The notes under the pieces: generated by a model
Seen by the model: the letters and a program-made list of their open reading frames with translations, nothing else
Databases searched by the model: none
Told to the model about the DNA's origin: nothing
Made by a program: the position numbers and the translations under genes
NCBI GenBank assembly: GCA_017559905.1
Contig: JAFYQF010000002.1
Coordinates: 1-64,000, forward strand
Length of the DNA: 64,000 nt
Direction of reading: 5' to 3'
Origin: a bacterium
GTDB taxonomy: Bacteria; Cyanobacteriota; Vampirovibrionia; Gastranaerophilales; Gastranaerophilaceae
Part shown: positions 51,803 to 61,501 of the stretch, piece after piece
How positions within the stretch are numbered: the stretch's first letter is position 1
How the letters are laid out: each line of letters opens with the position of its first letter

Positions 51803-52525
51803 TTAGATTTTATAATCAATCTCGTGTTTCTTAAATAACTTATTATAATAATCAGCATTAGCTTTAAGCATATTTTTATCCAACATTAATGGCACATTAT
51901 AAACAAAATTTTGATCATCCCAACGGTTACGATTTTGCACGACATAACGTGTCACCAAACCAGATAGAGAGGCTTGATACTGACTTTCATCTTTAGATGA
52001 ATAAAAATCAGCAAGCAGCTTTTTAGCCAACTTATTCAAATCTCCAGCTTCGTTTGTTCGAAGAATTATATTTTGCAAAAGATTCGACATAGTTTCTTGT
52101 TTATAATCTGGGAAATAGGGTTTAAATCTATATTTTATATGAAATGGGAGAGCTGTTGATAAGGACTCTAATTTAATACCATCAAGATTATTTTCTTTAC
52201 ACATCATAAGACTAGCAAGGCGGAGAAGTTCACCTAGTCCATTTCCTTGGTGTTTATAATCAACTTCCATATAATCACCATCTAAAACATTCTCACTAAT
52301 GTAGTATTCATGATGCCCTAATATATTGAAACTTTTATCAGTAACAAATGTACGCACACACTCTGAACTTTCATCATTTATAGAATTCAAATAAACAATA
52401 CCGTTATTAGCCCTAACTGGCATTCGATTAAGGTACTTAATTCCATCCTCTTCATAAAATCTAACTTTTGTAGGTAGTTGAATTGGCTTAGTTTTCGGTT
52501 TTATAAAATTAAAAACTTTAATCAC
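51803..52525 (-). CDS. GNAT-like hypothetical protein A
   Basis: Protein of 240 aa with an acetyl-CoA-binding-like motif YKHQGNGLGELLRLASLMM (Q-x-x-G-x-G pattern) and a following LPFHIKYRFKPYFPDY, common in GNAT folds where a phenylalanine/tyrosine block closes the domain. The 70-residue C-terminal helical extension ends YNKLFKKHEIDYKI. It is paralogous to the upstream gene (5 nt apart) over its whole length. The substrate is unknown; the GNAT call rests on one motif. Confidence 0.55.
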   Translation of the reverse strand: MIKVFNFIKPKTKPIQLPTKVRFYEEDGIKYLNRMPVRANNGIVYLNSINDESSECVRTFVTDKSFNILGHHEYYISENVLDGDYMEVDYKHQGNGLGELLRLASLMMCKENNLDGIKLESLSTALPFHIKYRFKPYFPDYKQETMSNLLQNIILRTNEAGDLNKLAKKLLADFYSSKDESQYQASLSGLVTRYVVQNRNRWDDQNFVYNVPLMLDKNMLKANADYYNKLFKKHEIDYKI

Positions 52526-52530
52526 TACAC

Positions 52531-53316
52531 CTAAACTCCATAATCAATAGAATGCTTTTCAAAAAGCTTGTTATAGAATGGTGCATTTTCTTGAACTTTG
52601 CTTATAGAAAGGCTCATTGGAATATCATCAATCATCAAGTCTTTATCCCAGTTATCAAGATGTTTTTCAATATATTCAATCATTAAAGAATCTAGCCTTG
52701 CCAAATCCTCTTTTGGCAAAGATTTATTCACAAACAACTTATCCAAAAGCAAATAAGCTTGTTCTACAGAATTTCTAGACAATCCTTTATTTTGCGTTAA
52801 ATACAACAAAGTTCCTCTAATAAAATTAAAAGGAGAATCCGCCCCTGAAGTATCTGCAAAACTTGTATTTTTAATAGCCTCAATATTAGCAAAATCTGGT
52901 CTAAATCCATATTTATAATGAAATGGTATTGCTTTTGATAGGGCTTCAATATTATTTTTAACAACGCCATTTTCTTTCATGTGAATAATACTCGCTAATC
53001 GCATTAATTCACCATATCCACGTGACTTGTAAAAATTATAAACATTCATAGATATTCCATCGAAGAATTTCTTCTGTTTATTAATAGTAAAAGAATGCGA
53101 CGCAAAGGGATATGAATTCCCAACTCCAGAAACAAAAGTTATACAAGGTGCAAACGCTGCATCCGGATTAAATGTTGATATTTCAACCAAATCACCTCGC
53201 AAACTGTCTTTTGCCAGCAATGAATGTATCAATTTAACCCCATTTTTTATATCAAAATCGGGAACGCTTAATTTATTGCAAGTTTGTATCTTGTTGAATA
53301 ATTCAATCTTCATCAC
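52531..53316 (-). CDS. GNAT-like hypothetical protein B
   Basis: Protein of 261 aa paralogous to its downstream neighbour: FYKSRGYGELMRLASIIHMKEN, IPFHYKYGFRPDF and the C-terminal YNKLFEKHSIDYGV match. The RGYGEL motif again suggests acetyl-CoA binding. It probably shares an operon with it. Tandem duplication with divergence is evident; partner or substrate unknown. Confidence 0.55.
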   Translation of the reverse strand: MMKIELFNKIQTCNKLSVPDFDIKNGVKLIHSLLAKDSLRGDLVEISTFNPDAAFAPCITFVSGVGNSYPFASHSFTINKQKKFFDGISMNVYNFYKSRGYGELMRLASIIHMKENGVVKNNIEALSKAIPFHYKYGFRPDFANIEAIKNTSFADTSGADSPFNFIRGTLLYLTQNKGLSRNSVEQAYLLLDKLFVNKSLPKEDLARLDSLMIEYIEKHLDNWDKDLMIDDIPMSLSISKVQENAPFYNKLFEKHSIDYGV

Positions 53317-53349
53317 GAGATATTCAAAAACTGTAAATCTGAAAATTTG

Positions 53350-53964
53350 CTACTTTTTCTTTATTACTATCAAAACTCTTGTATGATTTTCTTCCAAAGG
53401 TAGCTCATATTCAATCATATCCACAATTTCAAGCCCAAACTTTTTCAATATAGATTTAGCATCATCAATTTCTTCTTCTGCTCTTTTGGACTTGTAAGCA
53501 ATAAAAACACCATCTTTTTTCAACAAGGGAGCCGCATAAGCAGTAATAACCTTTAACGGAGCAACCGCACGTGAAGTTATAATATCAAATTTTTGCGTAA
53601 TATTTTCAGCTCTATCACAGATAGTGTAAAGATTTTCAAGCTGCAATTCTTGTTTAATATTTTCAATAGCATTAATTTTTTTTCTAATACTATCAAGTGC
53701 ATACACCTTAATATTCGGATAATTAATTGCGATAGGAACAGAAGGGAATCCTCCGCCTGTCCCAATATCTAATAGAGAGCCTCTTTCGTTAGTAATGTAT
53801 TTTTTCTCAAAGCAAGCTTCTATAGACAAACTATCAAACACATGTTTTTCCCAAAGATATTTTTCATCATTTTTTGAAATCAAATTCAACATCGAATTCT
53901 GTTTCAAAAAAGCATCCATATAATTCTTAAACTTATCTTTATCTAATTCCATTTGTAATTCCAT
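53350..53964 (-). CDS. rsmG: 16S rRNA (guanine-527-N7)-methyltransferase
   Basis: Protein of 204 aa making m7G527 in the 16S rRNA 530 loop. SAM-binding LDIGTGGGFPSVPIAI and VYALDSIRKKINAI are typical of RsmG/GidB, and ITSRAVAPL and the tail follow. It overlaps the upstream ATPase gene by 26 nt. In many bacteria rsmG lies near the origin, but no origin features are seen here. Confidence 0.95.
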   Translation of the reverse strand: MELQMELDKDKFKNYMDAFLKQNSMLNLISKNDEKYLWEKHVFDSLSIEACFEKKYITNERGSLLDIGTGGGFPSVPIAINYPNIKVYALDSIRKKINAIENIKQELQLENLYTICDRAENITQKFDIITSRAVAPLKVITAYAAPLLKKDGVFIAYKSKRAEEEIDDAKSILKKFGLEIVDMIEYELPLEENHTRVLIVIKKK

Positions 53965-56347
53965 TCATTATTTCATTAAATTGATTTTCGCCTGCCTGCA
54001 ACTTCAAATCCTCAATTCTTCTATTAATTTTTTGAAGATTTTTTTCACTCATTTTGCCTTGCGCATTTGTTTGAGCTAAAACGTATTTCTTAAGCGCATT
54101 TACAAAATCTCTATTCAATAAATAGAAATCTCCTAACGCCATTAAAGATGCCACTTTGTAATGTACTTCACCCAACTTATTTGCAGTTTGGTAAGCCTTT
54201 TCATAATATTTCAAAGCTTTTTCAGAATTAGCTTTGCGATTTAACCCTGCTAATTTCATAGAGCTTTGGTAAATACCGTTTAAGTTACCATCTTCTTCAT
54301 CTATTGCAAAACTCAACTCAAAAAACTTCTCTGCAGACTCTTTTGCATCAGCTTCTTGGTATATAACCGCCAAATTTGCATAAGCTCCAGACAAATATGG
54401 ATTATGTTTTCTATCAATCTCAACACAACTCTTATAAAAAATAACAGCCTGTTTAGTTTCACCAACTTCATCACTTACAATCGCATATTTGTAATACAAT
54501 TCAGCTAACAAATCTTCATCATTAACACTCTCAACATACTCAACTGCAGCTTTCAACAAACCATAAGCAATGTCGATGTCATTGTCATTTAGCTCCGCAA
54601 GCATTATGAAAGCTTTAACATAAGTTTCGGCAGGCAAATTCTTTAACGCAAGAACACCCTCTAAAGAAACTCTTGCCTCATCACGCTTATACATTTGAAA
54701 ATAAACATGAGCAATTTCCAGCTTTATTTCACCTTGTTTAAACACATCCCCTGCGGATTTGTATACACTCAAAGCTTCTTCAAAATATTTTAACGAATTA
54801 AACCAATCAGACAATTTACCATAAGCTGAAGCTAACTTCGAATATATTTTAGGCAAGAAGGTTTGATAATCCAAATTATCTTTCAACATCAATGCTCTAT
54901 GATAAATCATAATAACTCGTTTAAAATTAAACTTCAATTCTTCCTGTAACGCTAAATTCATCAAACCTAAAAGATTCATATTATTTTCACGTTCAATTTC
55001 TTCCAATTGCTCATCAGAAATCGTTATAAAATCGTTGATTGAATCAACAATCTTGCCCATAATATCGGCTTCTTCTTCTTCGCTGTCAAAAATAAATCTT
55101 ATACTGTTTATATCTTTAACTTCTGGTGTTTCAACAACTTCAGGAATAAATTCCTGCACCACAGGTTCTTCGATTGGAGCTTCTTCAACTTTAGGTTTAA
55201 CAACAGGCTTTTTAGGTAAAAACATTGTGTGATACTCAATTTCAGAACGCATTGTCGCACGAGAAATCAAAAGATTACGCTCCATTGGCTTCAGAGGCAA
55301 TTGAGTTTCATACAATTCCACACAACTTTTGTGCAATTTTATTGCAACATTGTCAGGAATAGAATTTTCAGCTATTTTTTTATAATAGTCTTTTAAATAT
55401 AAACTATTTCCCTCTCTAGACAAAACCAATGTTTCAATAAATACCTGCGCTTTGTACTCATCAAACAATCGCAAAGCATTCAACAAATCTATGCTAACAG
55501 GGTGTCTTATTATAGTTAAAAACCTAAACAAATGTCCGCTAACTGGATCTACTAACGCCAAACCCTCTCGCAATATAAAATCATTGTATGACAAAAAACT
55601 TTTGCTATATCCATCCAAAAACTCAATTAAACTCAAACCTCTGATTTGGATAATTTTTATCGCCAAAGCTACATAGAAAAAATAACCTCTTGTATGCTTA
55701 TACAACTCATCCGAAACAGGTCCAATAAGCTTTATACCATAGGATTTTAAAAATTTTTCATACAAAGACTTTTCTAACGCTCCGAAAAGAACCTTTTTAT
55801 AATCAAAAACACCATCTATATTTTCTGATTCAAAAGTCCTTGAAATAAGCACTACCTTTATCTTTCCTAAAGTAGATAAGTGTTTTAAAAATTCCAAAAT
55901 CTCAACCTTATTCACTTTCAAAACATCTTGAAATGAATCTATTACAATAACAATAGGAGCTGAAATCGAATAAAAATAAGAATTAATCTTTTGGACAAAA
56001 TTATCTGAACGCATTTTTGGCTCTTGGATAACATTTTCCGCAATCAATTCTTTGAAAGATTCAAAAAAAGTCAACAACATATCATCCAGAACAGTTGTTT
56101 CATAACAACTGTATCTTAAGACAATCGTTTCTTTTGTTAAAAAACTCAAAAAATAATCAACCAAAGCCGATTTCCCAACGCCGAGATACCCTGCAACACA
56201 CAACAAAAAAGACTCATCGCAAAAGAACTCTTTCATTGCCCAGAATTGATTTACACTATTCTCCGCCAAAATCGGATTGATATTCAAACTTTGATTATTT
56301 ATAAAAACTTTTTTATCAGTTATGTTGTCGATAAACTTGTATTGCAT
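53939..56347 (-). CDS. STAND-type ATPase with TPR repeats
   Basis: Protein of 802 aa. The N-terminal AAA/STAND NTPase domain has Walker A GYLGVGKS (53-60) and Walker B IVIVIDSFQD (about 132-141). A middle winged-helix-like region follows, then an acidic Pro/Glu linker (about 385-420, VEEAPIEEPVVQEF). The C-terminal TPR array is from about 500 (YHRALMLKDNLDYQTFLPKIY, YFEEALSVYKSAGDVFKQGE, FYKSCVEIDRKHNPYLSGAYANLA). It is a likely signal-integrating scaffold; defence and regulatory STANDs share this layout, but no nearby effector supports a defence role. No clear ribosome-binding site. Confidence 0.75.
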   Translation of the reverse strand: MQYKFIDNITDKKVFINNQSLNINPILAENSVNQFWAMKEFFCDESFLLCVAGYLGVGKSALVDYFLSFLTKETIVLRYSCYETTVLDDMLLTFFESFKELIAENVIQEPKMRSDNFVQKINSYFYSISAPIVIVIDSFQDVLKVNKVEILEFLKHLSTLGKIKVVLISRTFESENIDGVFDYKKVLFGALEKSLYEKFLKSYGIKLIGPVSDELYKHTRGYFFYVALAIKIIQIRGLSLIEFLDGYSKSFLSYNDFILREGLALVDPVSGHLFRFLTIIRHPVSIDLLNALRLFDEYKAQVFIETLVLSREGNSLYLKDYYKKIAENSIPDNVAIKLHKSCVELYETQLPLKPMERNLLISRATMRSEIEYHTMFLPKKPVVKPKVEEAPIEEPVVQEFIPEVVETPEVKDINSIRFIFDSEEEEADIMGKIVDSINDFITISDEQLEEIERENNMNLLGLMNLALQEELKFNFKRVIMIYHRALMLKDNLDYQTFLPKIYSKLASAYGKLSDWFNSLKYFEEALSVYKSAGDVFKQGEIKLEIAHVYFQMYKRDEARVSLEGVLALKNLPAETYVKAFIMLAELNDNDIDIAYGLLKAAVEYVESVNDEDLLAELYYKYAIVSDEVGETKQAVIFYKSCVEIDRKHNPYLSGAYANLAVIYQEADAKESAEKFFELSFAIDEEDGNLNGIYQSSMKLAGLNRKANSEKALKYYEKAYQTANKLGEVHYKVASLMALGDFYLLNRDFVNALKKYVLAQTNAQGKMSEKNLQKINRRIEDLKLQAGENQFNEIMNGITNGIR

Positions 56348-56452
56348 AAAATAATTTTAAACTATACGCAGATTTTTTGCAAATTTAATTTTACACAATT
56401 GCACAAAAACTTTTTTATAGTACAATGTTGATATTAGAATTAGGGGAAGAAG

Positions 56453-56557
56453 ATGGAATTTTTTAGACAACACCAAAAATTAATCGTCGGGATTATAGCT
56501 GTAACCTTTATTGCTTGGACAGTAGGGTTGATGTTATTACCGGTATTATTTAAATAA
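56453..56557 (+). CDS. 34-aa single-helix membrane protein
   Basis: Short gene with a strong ribosome-binding site (GGGGAAG) before the ATG. It encodes MEFFRQHQKLIVGIIAVTF then AWTVGLMLLPVLFK, one transmembrane helix. It ends 8 nt before the M23-peptidase gene and appears to head that operon. It resembles the N-terminal anchor of PpiD/SurA-type chaperones, but no catalytic part is present. Confidence 0.6.
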   Translation: MEFFRQHQKLIVGIIAVTFIAWTVGLMLLPVLFK

Positions 56558-56565
56558 GGGAACAG

Positions 56566-57687
56566 ATGATTTCAAACAAGCTAAAAAGAATTTTTATAGC
56601 TACATTTTCGGCGCTTATTTGTTTTACATTACTAGCACCGCAATCTGTGTTTGCAAATAACGTTGAGCAGAAAAAACAACAAACAAGAGAAAAAATCAAA
56701 AGAATACAACTCTTGGAAGGACTTGAGAGAAATAAATTATACAAAAACCAACAAAAATTAGAAAATACTCACTCAAGCCTCACTAGCTCAAGAAACAAAT
56801 ACAACAGCTTACAAGTTAAATTAACACAAATGGAAACTGATTTAGCAAAAGCTCAAACTGCATTCAATTCAGCAGATACTATTTTAAAAAGCAGAATCAG
56901 ACAAGTCTTTAAATCCCAAAGACTTGGTATGTTCGAACTAATTTTATCAGCTAAAGACTTGAATACTTTATTAGATGTAGTTTATTTTGAAAGAATCATC
57001 ATCAAACAAGACTACAACAAAATGGTTAAACTAAAAGAGCAGTCGGACAAACTTGCTAAACTAAAAAAAGATATTGAATTTCAAAAACAAGCTCTTGCAA
57101 AAACAATTGCTAATATGAATTGGCAACAAAAATCTATCAAACAAGCAATTGCACAAAACCAGAACATGATTAACAAACTAAAAACCGATAAAGCATACTA
57201 CCAAAGAGCTGAAAGAGAACTTGAACAACAATCAAAAAGTATCCAAAAGATGATTACAAAAGACCACAGTAATTCGTCTGTACAAACAGCCTCTGCTGGA
57301 TTTTTAAAACCAATCGCAGGAAGAATAACATCACCATTCGGTTGGAGAACACACCCAATATTTAACAGTAAAACATTCCACTCTGGAATAGATATTGGTG
57401 GTCCAAACGGCGGCAACATCAGAGCCTCTAATGGTGGAAAAGTTATATACGCAGGCTGGTACGGTGGATACGGGAAAGTTGTTATTATAGACCACGGGAG
57501 AGTAAACGGCAAACCGACCACAACACTTTATGCTCATATGTCAACAATAAAAGTTAACAATGGGCAAACCGTTACAAAAGGTCAGGTGATAGGGCTTGAA
57601 GGTACTACAGGGTATTCAACAGGACCTCACTGCCACTTTGAAGTCAGAATTGACGGAAAGCCAGACAATCCGATTAAATTTATTTAA
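56566..57687 (+). CDS. EnvC/NlpD-like M23 metallopeptidase (murein hydrolase activator)
   Basis: Protein of 373 aa: signal peptide (1-27, FSALICFTLLAPQSVFA), a long coiled coil (about 30-230, KKQQTREKIKRIQLLEGLER) and a LytM/M23 domain at the C-terminus. It has the metal ligands HSGID (HxxxD), a middle LYAHMS and HCHFEVR (HxH), all intact. It probably hydrolyses peptidoglycan itself or activates amidases during division or outer-membrane assembly. First large gene of the envelope operon, with LptD-like next (14 nt apart). Confidence 0.9.
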   Translation: MISNKLKRIFIATFSALICFTLLAPQSVFANNVEQKKQQTREKIKRIQLLEGLERNKLYKNQQKLENTHSSLTSSRNKYNSLQVKLTQMETDLAKAQTAFNSADTILKSRIRQVFKSQRLGMFELILSAKDLNTLLDVVYFERIIIKQDYNKMVKLKEQSDKLAKLKKDIEFQKQALAKTIANMNWQQKSIKQAIAQNQNMINKLKTDKAYYQRAERELEQQSKSIQKMITKDHSNSSVQTASAGFLKPIAGRITSPFGWRTHPIFNSKTFHSGIDIGGPNGGNIRASNGGKVIYAGWYGGYGKVVIIDHGRVNGKPTTTLYAHMSTIKVNNGQTVTKGQVIGLEGTTGYSTGPHCHFEVRIDGKPDNPIKFI

Positions 57688-57701
57688 TAAAGGAATTCAT
57701 T

Positions 57702-60017
57702 TTGAAAAAATTACTTATAACAGCTTTAATAACATTAATGCTACCTAGTAGTGCGCATGCTTTTGTCGATTTGTACGACGACTTGACAGTTGAGGATACT
57801 CCTGAACAAAAAGAGCTTGAGCAAATACAAGGTTTCTTTTATGAATCGCCAATTATCCACCAAGAAGTTACAAAAAAACCGACCGTAACAGAATTGGAAG
57901 ATGTTTATATTAAAGATTTTGGCGGGACTCCTTTATTCAAACAATTAAGAATTAAAGCAACAAATTACTTTAAAACGAAGGCTCACGACGAATATTTAGA
58001 AGAAAAAAGACTTCAAGCTGAAGAATTAAAAAAATTCGAAGAAGAATTAGAAAAAGAAGCTAGTTTAGAAGATATACAAACTGAAAATCTAAAAAACTTC
58101 TTTGATGTAAGCAACCGCTCTAAAGAAAAGAAAAAATTCACTTTCTTCAAAAAAGACAAACAAAAACAAGAAGAACAAAGAACTGAACCTAAAAAACAAA
58201 TTTCAGAGGAAATTAAACCTCAAGAACAAGAAGAAATCGTAGAAGAAGTTCAAAAAATTGAGGGTGGAGTAAGACAAATTGAAGCAGATAAAGATGTTAT
58301 TTTAGACTGCGAAATTGTCAATTACATTGACCAAACAAGCGAAGTTGAAGCTTTAGGTCGTCCTACACTAAAATTCCCAGCGCAAGATGTTTCTTTAGCA
58401 GCAGATAGAATTACATACAATACAGAAGCGAATATTATCAAAGCATTTGGCAACATCGAGATAGAAAAAGACGGTCAAAAAATGACTGGCGACTATCTTC
58501 AAATAAACATGAACGAAGAAAATTCATTCATTACAAACTTAACTTCACCACAACCAAACGTAACCATTTACGCAAAAAAAGCTAATGCTACAGACGATAT
58601 GGTAATCCTAGAAGATGGAAAACTTGCGTCTGAACATACTTATATTTTAAAATTAAAAACCCACAGCAACAGAGTTAAGTTTGAAAGAATGGTTATTCCT
58701 GAAGCTGGTCGTTCACATTTAGAAGAAATCGTTGGCAACACAAAAATAAAGATTGTTGCTGAAAATATAAAAGTATCAGCAAATGATGAAAGCGATATTT
58801 TCAGATTAGAAAATGCAACAGTTCAAGCTGATGATACAAAACTATTCAAATTTAAGAATTTAAGTTTCCATACAAACAAAAATCACAATTACGTAGAATC
58901 AGATATTTTTGAAATTGGAAGCCGTTCTAGAGTAGGTATTTACGCAGGTCCGGGATACGTATTTGATGCTCCGTGGGGTGCTGCCGTAAAAGTAATGCCA
59001 ATTGTAAACTTTAAAGACGAAGTTGGTATTGGTGGCGCATTACGATATTCAAGCGCAACAAATAGAACACAAATGGTATATGGTTCAGCTAACGATATTT
59101 TCGTTATGCGAGGTCGTCAAAACTTGGATGACAGATTATTCTTCCACTACGGTGTAAACTCCTATATGAACGATTGGTGGATGGGGCAACGTATGGCGAA
59201 ATATAACGCCGAACTTATCTATGCTGATGGACACAGAATAAACGATTTTCTTGGCGACAAGAAACACCTAACTTTTAGAGAAAGAGTTTCAGTAGGTTAT
59301 ATCCACGATTCTGACGTTAACAGACACAGTGAAGAAATTGCAGGCAACGATATCGGCACAATGCGTTTCAAATACATGTCACAAATTACGCAATCACTAT
59401 ATTCGTATCACAACCACCCAAAACGCTTGCACCTAAATGCTGGTGTAGCACTTCAAGGTAGTGCTGCTTTGTATGGAACTGGAGATACTCAATTTATTGG
59501 TAGAATTGGGCCGTATGTACGCACTCAATATAAATATTGGATGCAAGATATAGGATACTTCCAATCAACATTCACAGGCGAATCACCAATCCCTAGATTT
59601 GACCTTTATAGATACGGAAAATCAAATGTATATTTCAGAGAAGCAATCAGAGTTAATAAATACTTAATTCTAGCTTATGCAGGCTCTTTGAATTTGTCTA
59701 ACGATTCACCAAACAACAAAACATTCCAAGAAAATGCATTCATTGTAGCATTTGGACCAGATGATTTTAAAGTTAGTTTAGGCTACGATTTCGTTAGAAA
59801 AAACACTTATTTCAATATATCCTTGGCACTTGATACAAAAGGTTCTTCAGTAGAATACGACAAACTTGAAATAAGTCACCCAGAAAAACTTGGAAAATCT
59901 GACAAGAAATACGTTCAACCTGTAGAATTTCCAGAAGACAAACCTCTACAAAGACCTGCTAAACGTAAGTTTGCACAAGTTGTAGATATAGAAGATCCAA
60001 ACAGAGAACAAATATAA
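57702..60017 (+). CDS. lptD: LptD/OstA-like outer-membrane LPS assembly protein
   Basis: Protein of 771 aa starting at TTG with AAAGGA 6 nt upstream. It has a signal peptide (1-20, ending AHA), then a charged, Glu/Lys-rich linker of about 170 residues. An OstA/LptA-like periplasmic beta domain follows (about 190-290, LDCEIVNYIDQTSEVEALG, DRITYNTEANIIKAFGNIEI). The C-terminal region of about 450 residues fits a beta-barrel (alternating polar and hydrophobic strands, FRERVSVGYIHDSD). Sequence identity to classical LptD looks low, and the long linker is unusual. LpxI and LpxB downstream support an LPS-assembly role. Confidence 0.75.
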   Translation: MKKLLITALITLMLPSSAHAFVDLYDDLTVEDTPEQKELEQIQGFFYESPIIHQEVTKKPTVTELEDVYIKDFGGTPLFKQLRIKATNYFKTKAHDEYLEEKRLQAEELKKFEEELEKEASLEDIQTENLKNFFDVSNRSKEKKKFTFFKKDKQKQEEQRTEPKKQISEEIKPQEQEEIVEEVQKIEGGVRQIEADKDVILDCEIVNYIDQTSEVEALGRPTLKFPAQDVSLAADRITYNTEANIIKAFGNIEIEKDGQKMTGDYLQINMNEENSFITNLTSPQPNVTIYAKKANATDDMVILEDGKLASEHTYILKLKTHSNRVKFERMVIPEAGRSHLEEIVGNTKIKIVAENIKVSANDESDIFRLENATVQADDTKLFKFKNLSFHTNKNHNYVESDIFEIGSRSRVGIYAGPGYVFDAPWGAAVKVMPIVNFKDEVGIGGALRYSSATNRTQMVYGSANDIFVMRGRQNLDDRLFFHYGVNSYMNDWWMGQRMAKYNAELIYADGHRINDFLGDKKHLTFRERVSVGYIHDSDVNRHSEEIAGNDIGTMRFKYMSQITQSLYSYHNHPKRLHLNAGVALQGSAALYGTGDTQFIGRIGPYVRTQYKYWMQDIGYFQSTFTGESPIPRFDLYRYGKSNVYFREAIRVNKYLILAYAGSLNLSNDSPNNKTFQENAFIVAFGPDDFKVSLGYDFVRKNTYFNISLALDTKGSSVEYDKLEISHPEKLGKSDKKYVQPVEFPEDKPLQRPAKRKFAQVVDIEDPNREQI

Positions 60018-60020
60018 AAT

Positions 60021-60644
60021 ATGGAATTACACGAACTAAAACAAGAACTTATAAAATATGGTAAACTAGCTGGCGACAAAAATATGACACCAGGGATTTC
60101 TGGCAATATTTCTGCAAGATTTGAAGACAAAATTCTCATCACCACATCGGGTTCTGCAAATGGTTATCTGGAAGAAGATGAACTTGTTCTGATTGATTAC
60201 GATGGGAATTTAGTACAAGGAGAGAAAAAGCCCTCAAGTGAGAAAATGCTTCACGTAGAATATTACAAGCAAAGACCTGATATCAATTATATTTTACACA
60301 TGCACTCCCCATATTTAAGCACTTTTGCAGCTTGTAACAAAGCATTAGACGAGCCATTAATGCCTGAAAATATCTTTTATTTTGGGCAAATACCTCTGGC
60401 AGAATATGGATTACCAGGCTCATGGGATTTAGTTGAAAAGACTTCAAAATATTTCAAAGATTATAATGTAATCTTAATGGCAAATCACGGCATGATTTCG
60501 GCAGGAACAACCGCAAAAGATGCTTATATGAACTTGGAACTTGCTGAAAGCTATGCTCAAGTAGTTTTGCAAAGCCACATTTTAGGCGGAGCTAAACCAC
60601 TAAATGAAAAAGAAGTACAAGAAATTCTCTCACTTAAAAATTAA
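60021..60644 (+). CDS. class II aldolase/adducin-family protein
   Basis: Protein of 207 aa with the zinc-binding HMHSPYLSTFAA motif (HxH) near the middle, a third histidine in ANHGMI and the N-terminal TPGISGNISAR of the FucA/AraD family. It is probably a sugar-phosphate aldolase or epimerase, or a decarboxylase of similar fold. Location inside the LptD-LpxI operon suggests a link to envelope sugars, but the substrate is not evident. Confidence 0.88.
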   Translation: MELHELKQELIKYGKLAGDKNMTPGISGNISARFEDKILITTSGSANGYLEEDELVLIDYDGNLVQGEKKPSSEKMLHVEYYKQRPDINYILHMHSPYLSTFAACNKALDEPLMPENIFYFGQIPLAEYGLPGSWDLVEKTSKYFKDYNVILMANHGMISAGTTAKDAYMNLELAESYAQVVLQSHILGGAKPLNEKEVQEILSLKN

Positions 60645-60679
60645 TTGTGATAGAATAACAGTAAAAGAGGAAACCAGAC

Positions 60680-61501
60680 ATGTCTTTAATGTTAGAAAAT
60701 AAACAAGGATTAATCGCAGGAGATGGTATATTACCTGTAAAATTAGCGCAATATGCAAAAGAAAACGGATTTGAAGTGATCTGTATTTCGCTAGCTAAAG
60801 ATAACAGAGCGCAATTAAAAAAATTTTGTTCAAAAGTTTATGAATGCCACCCTGGTGAAATGAACAAAATTGAAAATATTTTAAAAACAGAAGAAATCAA
60901 ACAAGCTACATTTTTAGGAAAAGTACACAAAAGAGTACTTTTACAACTTCACAAGTTTGATAAAAAAGCTATTGAACTTTTAAAAAGTATAAAAAGACTT
61001 AACGATGATGAAGTTATGCTTCTTATCGTAAGAGAATTTGAAAAAGCAGGCATTACAGTACTTGACCAAACAATTTTCATCAAAAATTTAATGATTCCTG
61101 CAGGCGTTTTAGGCAAACACAAACCTACAGAAGCTCAATTAGAAGACGTTCACTACGGATTTTGGTTGGCAAAAGAAATGGGCAAAATTGACGTTGGTCA
61201 GTCAGTTGTAATAAAAGACAAAATGGCAATGGCAGTTGAAGCGATTGAAGGAACAGACGTTTGTATCAAACGTGGCGCTAAATTAGCAAAAAAAGGAGCT
61301 GCAGTAGTAAAAGTTGCAAAACCAGCTCAAGACAAACGTTTTGATATTCCAGCAGTTGGACTTCGCACATTAAAAACAATGAAAAAATATAACGCAACAC
61401 TTCTTGCAGTGGAAGCTAACGAAACAATTATTGTAAACCAAGAAGAAGTAATCAAATTTGCAGATGAAAATAACATTGTAATAATGGCAGTAAATTCATG
61501 A
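60680..61501 (+). CDS. lpxI: UDP-2,3-diacylglucosamine diphosphatase LpxI
   Basis: Protein of 273 aa of the DUF1009/LpxI family, the alternative to LpxH that hydrolyses UDP-2,3-diacylglucosamine to lipid X in lipid A synthesis. Family blocks seen: GLIAGDGILPVKLAQYA, the C-terminal DKMAMAVEAIEGTD, and FDIPAVGLRTL with the family's C-terminal pattern. The stop overlaps lpxB (ATGA), so translation is coupled. GAGGAA precedes the ATG. Confidence 0.93.
   Translation: MSLMLENKQGLIAGDGILPVKLAQYAKENGFEVICISLAKDNRAQLKKFCSKVYECHPGEMNKIENILKTEEIKQATFLGKVHKRVLLQLHKFDKKAIELLKSIKRLNDDEVMLLIVREFEKAGITVLDQTIFIKNLMIPAGVLGKHKPTEAQLEDVHYGFWLAKEMGKIDVGQSVVIKDKMAMAVEAIEGTDVCIKRGAKLAKKGAAVVKVAKPAQDKRFDIPAVGLRTLKTMKKYNATLLAVEANETIIVNQEEVIKFADENNIVIMAVNS

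Noticed and set aside
53939-56347. STAND ATPase as an anti-phage defence gene
   Set aside because: No recognisable effector domain, and its neighbours are housekeeping genes.
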